Assembly: GCA_014729445.1 (NCBI GenBank)
Contig: WJJX01000086.1
Coordinates: forward strand, 1 to 10,308
Origin: Candidatus Moraniibacteriota bacterium
GTDB lineage: Bacteria; Patescibacteriota; Minisyncoccia; CAIUEV01; JAHKAQ01
Length of the DNA: 10,308 bases
Reading direction: 5' to 3'
Position 1 is the first letter of the stretch; every line of letters starts with the position of its first letter. A model generated the notes under the pieces. It searched no databases, was not told the DNA's origin, and saw only the letters and a program-made list of their open reading frames with translations. The translations under genes were made by a program, and so were the position numbers. This document shows, one piece after another, positions 6,019 through 10,308 of this stretch.

Positions 6019-6068
6019 AGCGCCGGTTTAACAAAAACTGACTCTCAAATATTGTCAGATCCAATGAG

Positions 6069-6097
6069 TTGACAAGGGTAATAAATTCATTTAGGAT
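6069..6097 (+). promoter_or_regulatory. Promoter of the AbiE operon
   Basis: A perfect -35 TTGACA (6069-6074) is followed after 17 bases by TAGGAT (6092-6097), a four-of-six -10. A better -10-like word, TATAGT (6097-6102), lies too far away (22-base spacing). Either choice falls inside or against the left arm of the palindrome at 6089-6126, so a bound repressor would block polymerase. A short inverted repeat, TTGTCA (6052-6057) and TGACAA (6070-6075), also spans the -35. Confidence 0.6.
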
Positions 6098-6126
6098 ATA
6101 GTAAACTTTCATACCATATCCTAAAT
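6089..6126. promoter_or_regulatory. Perfect 11-bp palindromic operator candidate before abiEi
   Basis: ATTTAGGATAT (6089-6099) and ATATCCTAAAT (6116-6126) are exact inverted repeats 16 bases apart, overlapping the -10 region and ending 7 bases before the abiEi start codon. AbiEi antitoxins are known to bind inverted repeats in their own promoter and repress the operon, so this is the natural autoregulatory site. As RNA it would also form a hairpin next to the start codon. Confidence 0.65.
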
Positions 6127-6133
6127 AAATTTA

Positions 6134-6742
6134 ATGAAAAGAATTACATTTTTATCTCAATTTAAAGATGCGCCCTTTTTTACAAAGCAAGTAATGATTA
6201 ATTCTGCTGTAAGGTTTAATATTTCAATTAATACTCTAAATTCATACATCAAGAAAGCCCTCATTAACCGAGAAATAATAAGCCTCAAAAGAAATCATTA
6301 TGTAACGGAGAATTTTTTCAGTCAAAATAAGCACAAGCAGGATTATGTTTATTTTATCGCTACAAAATTACTACAACCCTCATATATATCCAGAGAAACA
6401 GCCCTGCAATATTATGGACTACTAAGCGAAGCCAACATGACAGTAATTACTTGCAATACGACCAAAACCTCAAGAAAATTTGAAAACAAGCTAGGCATCC
6501 TAGACTATAAAAGCATAAAAAAAGATTTATTTCTGGAGTTTACTAACAAGAAGGATGAATTTGATTTCTATATCGCCAAACCCCATAAAGCCATATTCGA
6601 TTATCTTTATTACAGATTGCCCATAAAAGAACTTAGAAATGAAAGCAAAGTATGGGAACACCTTGAAGATCATAGACTTAATTATGAAGTGTTGAGCAAA
6701 AAACAAATCAGAAAATTTATCCAATTAATAAAATCAATTTAA
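6134..6742 (+). CDS. abiEi: AbiEi-type antitoxin / transcriptional regulator
   Basis: A 202-residue protein resembling AbiEi (the 'transcriptional regulator of viral defence' family), antitoxin of type IV AbiE systems. The N-terminal 65 or so residues read as a winged helix (FTKQVMINSAVRFNISINTL, then LKRNHYVTENFF). The central part has the characteristic YISRETALQYYGLLSE and the TSRKFENKLG / IKKDLFLEF stretch, followed by IAKPHKAIFDYLYYR, equivalent to the usual 'epeKAllDalYl' segment. In characterised systems this protein represses its own promoter and neutralises the partner toxin. The promoter and palindrome lie just upstream, and the toxin gene starts one base after its stop, indicating translational coupling. 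Sequence similarity is recognised by motif pattern, not by a search. Confidence 0.85.
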   Translation: MKRITFLSQFKDAPFFTKQVMINSAVRFNISINTLNSYIKKALINREIISLKRNHYVTENFFSQNKHKQDYVYFIATKLLQPSYISRETALQYYGLLSEANMTVITCNTTKTSRKFENKLGILDYKSIKKDLFLEFTNKKDEFDFYIAKPHKAIFDYLYYRLPIKELRNESKVWEHLEDHRLNYEVLSKKQIRKFIQLIKSI

Positions 6743-6743
6743 A

Positions 6744-8018
6744 ATGAGCGATAGTATTTTAATCGAAAATCTAAAAAGACAAGTTGAAGAGAAAAAGTCA
6801 GCCGGAATTCCCGATAACGTAATTATGAATTTTTTAAAAGAAGAGCTACAATATTATGTGTTAAACTTTATTTACAACGATAAAGATTATTCTCAACTGA
6901 TAATGTATGGCGGAACCCTTCTAAGAATGGCATATGGCTTAAACAGAATGTCAGAAGATCTCGATTTCCAGACAGCTAAAAAAATAAATTTAAGCAGACT
7001 CAAGAAAGATTTAGAAGGTCATTTTAAAAGTAGCTATAATTTAAAAACAGATGTAGTCCTAAAGGAAAGACCGGAATCTCCAACAAAATTGTTAAAGATA
7101 AATTTTGATATTTTAAAAAATTTCCACCTTAAAAATATCAATTGGACAGTATTAAAAATACGTTTTGATATAAACATTTTTGAAAAATCAGGCAATTTCA
7201 TAACAGATGTAATTCCGATAACCAGAGATCAACATGTCTTTTCTATAAAGACTTATCCCCTGTCCACCCTAATGGCGAGTAAAATTTTAGCGGTTTTAAA
7301 CAGAACAAAAAGAATCATAAAAGGAAAAAAAAGTAAATGCAAACCCAGAGATATTTATGATCTTATTTGGTATTTAGAGAAAGGAATATACCCCGACATA
7401 GAATATTTAAAAGCCTATGGTAAAAAATATCAAAATATTCTAGACTTATTTGGTGATCTAAAGAAAAGAGTCGCCAATCTAGATGATAATCTGTTTGAAA
7501 CAGATCTGGCTCAATTTTTTTTCGATAGAACGAACTATGATCAGTGGTTTTCTAATTGGAGGCAGAGATTTGTCAATCTTATGAACGGTTATTCGATTTA
7601 TGAAGTTGGAAATTTGGAAAAAATTCATATTTGGATTCAATTTGAAACCGACAATAGGCATATCAGATACATTTTCAAGGAGTTGCATAAAAAAACCCAA
7701 ATTCAATTCGAAATAAAAATGGCGTTTTCTTGGTTCGAAGACTCAAGTCTGAGGATCGGTTCCGGCCAAAGGGTTGAGAAAATAGAAAACCGTATAGAAA
7801 AATTTGAAAATATCTCCATACGAGAAGTTGAGTATGAATATTTAGGGTTGTTTTATAAGAAAATCCTGGATTTCATCAAAAGATCAAACGGAGTTTTGCT
7901 TCAAAATGAATACAAAACAAAATTGATAAGAACCACAGCAGACAACTTTAATCCCAAGGAACAAATATATTTAGATATTAGATTATTGGAAAAAATCCAA
8001 TTTGAAGAATTAATTTAA
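6744..8018 (+). CDS. abiEii: AbiEii-type nucleotidyltransferase toxin with C-terminal extension
   Basis: A 424-residue protein of the AbiEii/MenT nucleotidyltransferase toxin family. The core motifs are clear: GGTLLR (56-61) and SEDLDF (70-75, D72 and D74 as the metal-binding D-x-D), then ASKILAVLNR (178-187, K180) and KPRDIYDL (200-207), matching the conserved K and RDxxD-type motifs. Family members transfer nucleotides to RNA or tRNA ends, or use GTP, to arrest growth, often during phage infection. Most are about 300 residues; here about 140 residues follow the usual end (from around residue 285), containing an aromatic-rich stretch (IHIWIQFETDNRHIRYIF) and no motif I recognise. The start, one base after the abiEi stop, sets up coupled expression. 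The DNA is AT-rich like abiEi. Confidence 0.87.
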   Translation: MSDSILIENLKRQVEEKKSAGIPDNVIMNFLKEELQYYVLNFIYNDKDYSQLIMYGGTLLRMAYGLNRMSEDLDFQTAKKINLSRLKKDLEGHFKSSYNLKTDVVLKERPESPTKLLKINFDILKNFHLKNINWTVLKIRFDINIFEKSGNFITDVIPITRDQHVFSIKTYPLSTLMASKILAVLNRTKRIIKGKKSKCKPRDIYDLIWYLEKGIYPDIEYLKAYGKKYQNILDLFGDLKKRVANLDDNLFETDLAQFFFDRTNYDQWFSNWRQRFVNLMNGYSIYEVGNLEKIHIWIQFETDNRHIRYIFKELHKKTQIQFEIKMAFSWFEDSSLRIGSGQRVEKIENRIEKFENISIREVEYEYLGLFYKKILDFIKRSNGVLLQNEYKTKLIRTTADNFNPKEQIYLDIRLLEKIQFEELI

Positions 8019-8033
8019 AAAAACATACTAAAA

Positions 8034-9521
8034 ATGAAAATCCTCAAACACAACCTGGAAATATCCGTTTTCTTTTGCGGAGCTATTATTATGATTTTTG
8101 AATTGGCCGGATCAAGAGTTCTTGGCCCCTATCTGGGCGATTCAATTTTTGTTTGGACCAGTTTGATTGGAATAATTTTAGGCAGTTTAAGCCTTGGTTA
8201 TTATTTGGGAGGCAAGCTTTCCGATCAGAAGCCAAAAACCGAAATTCTTTCCTTAATTATCTTTTTATCGGCAGTCTGTATTTTAATAACTTTTTTGATC
8301 AAAAAGCCCTTACTCGAACTTTTTACCAAAAATTCCTTCAACATTAAGAGTTTATCCGTTATCGCTTCTTTGATTTTGTTTTCACCGACTAGTATCCTGC
8401 TTGGAATGGTTTCGCCCTATGCCGCCAAGCTCAAATTAAAAGATTTAAAAAACAGCGGTTCGACTGTGGGAAATCTTTATGCCCTTTCCACTCTCGGGAG
8501 TATTTTGGGCACTTTTCTATCCGGTTTCTATTTGATTCCCTTATTTGGAACCAATCAGTTATTAATTTTGATTTCGATAATTTTGGTCGTTATTTCTTTT
8601 ATTGTCTTTCAAAACTCATTCAGGAAAACTAAAATCAGCGCAATTTTAGTTTTCATTTTTATTTTAATTATAATCAAAGATTATAATAATTTTTTAACCA
8701 AAAAAAGATTTATCGATGTTGACACGGCCTATAATCGAATTTGGATCTACGATTTTAAAGACTCAGAAAACAACGAAAAAAAGAGAATCATGGACGTGAA
8801 TAACGTCAATCATTCCGCTATGTCGCTCGAAAATGACAATTTGGTTAACGAATATACTAAATATTATCACCTTGCCAAACATTTCAATCAGGGCTTTGAA
8901 AAAACCTTAATGCTCGGCGGAGCCGCTTATTCATTTCCTAAAGATTTTTTAAAAAAGTATCCCACCGCCACCATCGACGTAGTGGAAATCGACCCCAAGG
9001 TCACCGAGCTGGCCAAAAAATATTTCAAACTCAAGGATGATCCAAGATTAAAGACCTACCATCAAGACGGTCGGGTTTTTTTAAACCAAGCTCAGGAAAA
9101 ATATGATATAATCTTTGGAGACGCGTTTAGTTCTTATTATTCCATTCCCTATCAACTAACCACTCAAGAAGCGGTCCAAAAAAAATATGATATTTTGAAT
9201 CAAAAAGGAGTGGTGATTCTAAACATTATCTCCGCAATGGAGGGGGAAAAAGGGGAGTTTCTAAGAGCCGAATATGCAACGTATAAAAGCGTTTTCCCGC
9301 AAGTTTATCTTTTCGCCGTTGATAAAGCAGACGATCCAAATGAGGTTCAAAACATAATGCTTGTGGCTCTAAAATCTGATCAAAATCCGAGCTTTGAAAG
9401 TTCCGACCCGGAATTGAATTCGTACCTAAAACACCTATGGACACAAGAGATAAAACAAGATAAACCCATTTTAACCGATGATCATGCACCTGTAGATTAC
9501 TACATAAGCAAGATCTTATAA
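8034..9521 (+). CDS. Membrane-anchored spermidine-synthase-like protein
   Basis: A 495-residue fusion of an N-terminal membrane domain and a C-terminal Rossmann domain. Residues 8-218 contain about seven hydrophobic segments, with the motif ELAGSRVLGPYLG near the first and GNLYALSTLGSILGTF near the fifth, as in 'fused MFS/spermidine synthase' proteins. The C-terminal part has the nucleotide-binding LGGAAYSF (294-301) and VVEIDP (E318), then GDAF (362-365) and TDDHAPVDYY near the end. The family fold is shared with aminopropyltransferases, but the polyamine-synthase gatekeeper region is replaced by GDAF, so spermidine synthesis is doubtful. A SAM- or decarboxy-SAM-dependent reaction at the membrane is the cautious reading. 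It starts 15 bases after abiEii but differs in composition, so it need not belong to that system. Confidence 0.87.
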   Translation: MKILKHNLEISVFFCGAIIMIFELAGSRVLGPYLGDSIFVWTSLIGIILGSLSLGYYLGGKLSDQKPKTEILSLIIFLSAVCILITFLIKKPLLELFTKNSFNIKSLSVIASLILFSPTSILLGMVSPYAAKLKLKDLKNSGSTVGNLYALSTLGSILGTFLSGFYLIPLFGTNQLLILISIILVVISFIVFQNSFRKTKISAILVFIFILIIIKDYNNFLTKKRFIDVDTAYNRIWIYDFKDSENNEKKRIMDVNNVNHSAMSLENDNLVNEYTKYYHLAKHFNQGFEKTLMLGGAAYSFPKDFLKKYPTATIDVVEIDPKVTELAKKYFKLKDDPRLKTYHQDGRVFLNQAQEKYDIIFGDAFSSYYSIPYQLTTQEAVQKKYDILNQKGVVILNIISAMEGEKGEFLRAEYATYKSVFPQVYLFAVDKADDPNEVQNIMLVALKSDQNPSFESSDPELNSYLKHLWTQEIKQDKPILTDDHAPVDYYISKIL

Positions 9522-9587
9522 ATTGTTAAGCTAATCGAGCGGTACTTGTTAAAAAAAATTATTAAATTAATTTTTAAAATCAAAAAC

Positions 9588-9785
9588 ATGAAAGAAAAAA
9601 TTTGTAAAAATGGTTTTAAAAGCTGTGATTCTTCAAGCGCCGTCTACGGCTTGGGACTTGTGGGAGCGGCAGTCTACTATATTTCCACCGCCAGCGGCTT
9701 TTGGATGGGCGTAGTTGGTTTTCTTAAAGCCCTGGTATGGCCGGCTTTTCTTGTTTATGAATTGCTAAAATTTTTAGGAATGTAA
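9588..9785 (+). CDS. Small two-helix membrane protein, conserved hypothetical
   Basis: A 65-residue protein with a short charged N-terminus (MKEKICKNGFK), a Ser-rich turn, then two hydrophobic helices: AVYGLGLVGAAVYYIS and a segment ending VWPAFLVYELLKFLG. The AVYGLG...GFWMGVVGFLKA...WPAFLVY pattern matches small uncharacterised proteins that I recall from Parcubacteria and other bacteria. The function is unknown. An in-frame TTG at 9546 would add 14 mostly basic and hydrophobic residues, but the ATG at 9588 fits the family's usual short N-terminus. There is no Shine-Dalgarno. The gene sits between two membrane-protein genes on the same strand and is probably co-transcribed with one of them. 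Confidence 0.75.
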   Translation: MKEKICKNGFKSCDSSSAVYGLGLVGAAVYYISTASGFWMGVVGFLKALVWPAFLVYELLKFLGM

Positions 9786-9824
9786 TTGCTTCAGTTTCGA
9801 ATTTTTTTTAAACATATCCAAAAA

Positions 9825-10308
9825 ATGCTTCCAAAAAGCTCGAAATTAAATAAAAGAAATCTTTATATTTTTTTGATTTTTTCCGTCTTTTTTTTCGGAG
9901 CTTTCTTAAGATTTTATAAATTTAAAACCAATCTTTTCTTTGAATTGGACCAATCAAGAGACTATCGAATAGTTTATGAAGTTTTAGAAAACGGACTTAA
10001 GGAATTGCCGCTTTTAGGTCCTAGAGCCGGCGGTACCTTTTTTAGACTGGGGCCAATTTATAATTATTTCCAAATCGCCATTGCCGCAGTCTTTGGGTTA
10101 AGTCCGGTTATTATCGCTTTGCCGGATTTATTTTTTTCCATTCTAACGATTCCGCTTTTATTTCTCTTTTTAAGGCTCTACTTTCCCAAAGAAATTTCCT
10201 TAATCACAACCTTTTTGTTTTCGATTTCGCTTTTTGCGATCGAATTTTCCCGATTTGCCTGGAATCCAAACTCGGTGCCATTTTTTACCTTGATGTGTTT
10301 TTATTCAC
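9825..10308 (+). CDS. Multi-pass glycosyltransferase, PMT/ArnT type, N-terminal part (cut by window)
   Basis: The frame is open from the ATG at 9825 to the window end (161 codons) and encodes a hydrophobic protein. The first membrane helix (residues 13-28, YIFLIFSVFFFGAFLR) is followed by a loop with FFELDQSRDYRIVYEV. This matches the first extracytoplasmic loop of GT-C lipid-linked sugar transferases (PMT_2/glycosyltransferase 39 type), where the acidic residue is catalytic. RLGPIYNYFQ and SRFAWNPNSVPFF later in the sequence also fit bacterial members. Such enzymes move a sugar from a polyprenyl-phosphate carrier to a protein, lipid or envelope glycan. The substrate cannot be inferred. In-frame TTG at 9786, directly after the previous stop, is a less likely start. 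The C-terminus is outside the window. Confidence 0.8.
   Translation, partial: MLPKSSKLNKRNLYIFLIFSVFFFGAFLRFYKFKTNLFFELDQSRDYRIVYEVLENGLKELPLLGPRAGGTFFRLGPIYNYFQIAIAAVFGLSPVIIALPDLFFSILTIPLLFLFLRLYFPKEISLITTFLFSISLFAIEFSRFAWNPNSVPFFTLMCFYS

Noticed and set aside
6038..6058. CTGAC...GTCAG hairpin after the DUF1566 gene as a terminator
   Set aside because: It is only a 5-bp stem with an 11-base loop and no T-tract.
9226..9489. 87-codon minus-strand frame in the spermidine-synthase-like gene
   Set aside because: It is antisense to a conserved domain and lacks recognisable features.
1..10308. CRISPR arrays, tRNA or rRNA genes, and insertion sequences
   Set aside because: I saw no regularly spaced repeats, cloverleaf-like sequences, rRNA motifs or transposase frames anywhere in the window.

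Overview
The window is a bacterial chromosome segment, most probably from a Patescibacteria/CPR (Parcubacteria- or Falkowbacteria-like) lineage. The reasons are AT-rich DNA, no recognisable Shine-Dalgarno before any confident start, TAA as the only stop of every confident gene, and a typical gene mix (fused membrane/spermidine-synthase-like protein, a small two-helix membrane protein, an AbiE pair, a DUF1566 lipoprotein). This taxonomic call is inference. No confident gene has an in-frame TGA, so a TGA=Gly code is not supported.

Layout. 1-1141: end of a histidine-biosynthesis segment, the C-terminus of hisD followed by an IMPase-family, probably histidinol-phosphatase, gene. 1169-1816 (minus): convergent left-handed beta-helix acyltransferase related to the GlmU C-terminal half. 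1817-2452: a gene-poor but signal-rich stretch with an AT-only palindrome, a near-consensus promoter, a 33-codon ORF overlapping a three-state attenuator-like RNA that ends in an intrinsic terminator, a 21-codon ORF, and a second hairpin. 2453-4716: two consecutive radical SAM genes, the first with a complete SPASM domain and the second with a shortened (twitch-like) one. 4792-6018: lipoprotein with two DUF1566 domains. 6069-8018: an AbiEi/AbiEii toxin-antitoxin or abortive-infection pair with its own promoter and a perfect palindromic operator candidate; the toxin carries an extra C-terminal region. 8034-9521: membrane-anchored spermidine-synthase-like protein. 9588-9785: small membrane protein. 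9825 to the end: start of a multi-pass glycosyltransferase of the PMT/ArnT type.

The part most likely to be a new system is 2074-4716. A strong promoter drives a short leader that encodes tiny peptides ending in Cys and folds into mutually exclusive terminator and antiterminator forms, followed by two radical SAM enzymes of the type that modify ribosomal peptides. It could be a RiPP locus (peptide precursor plus maturases), a translation-sensed attenuator controlling a radical SAM pair, or both. The radical SAM and AbiE blocks look clearly more AT-rich than the his, DUF1566 and beta-helix genes, which suggests separately acquired cassettes.
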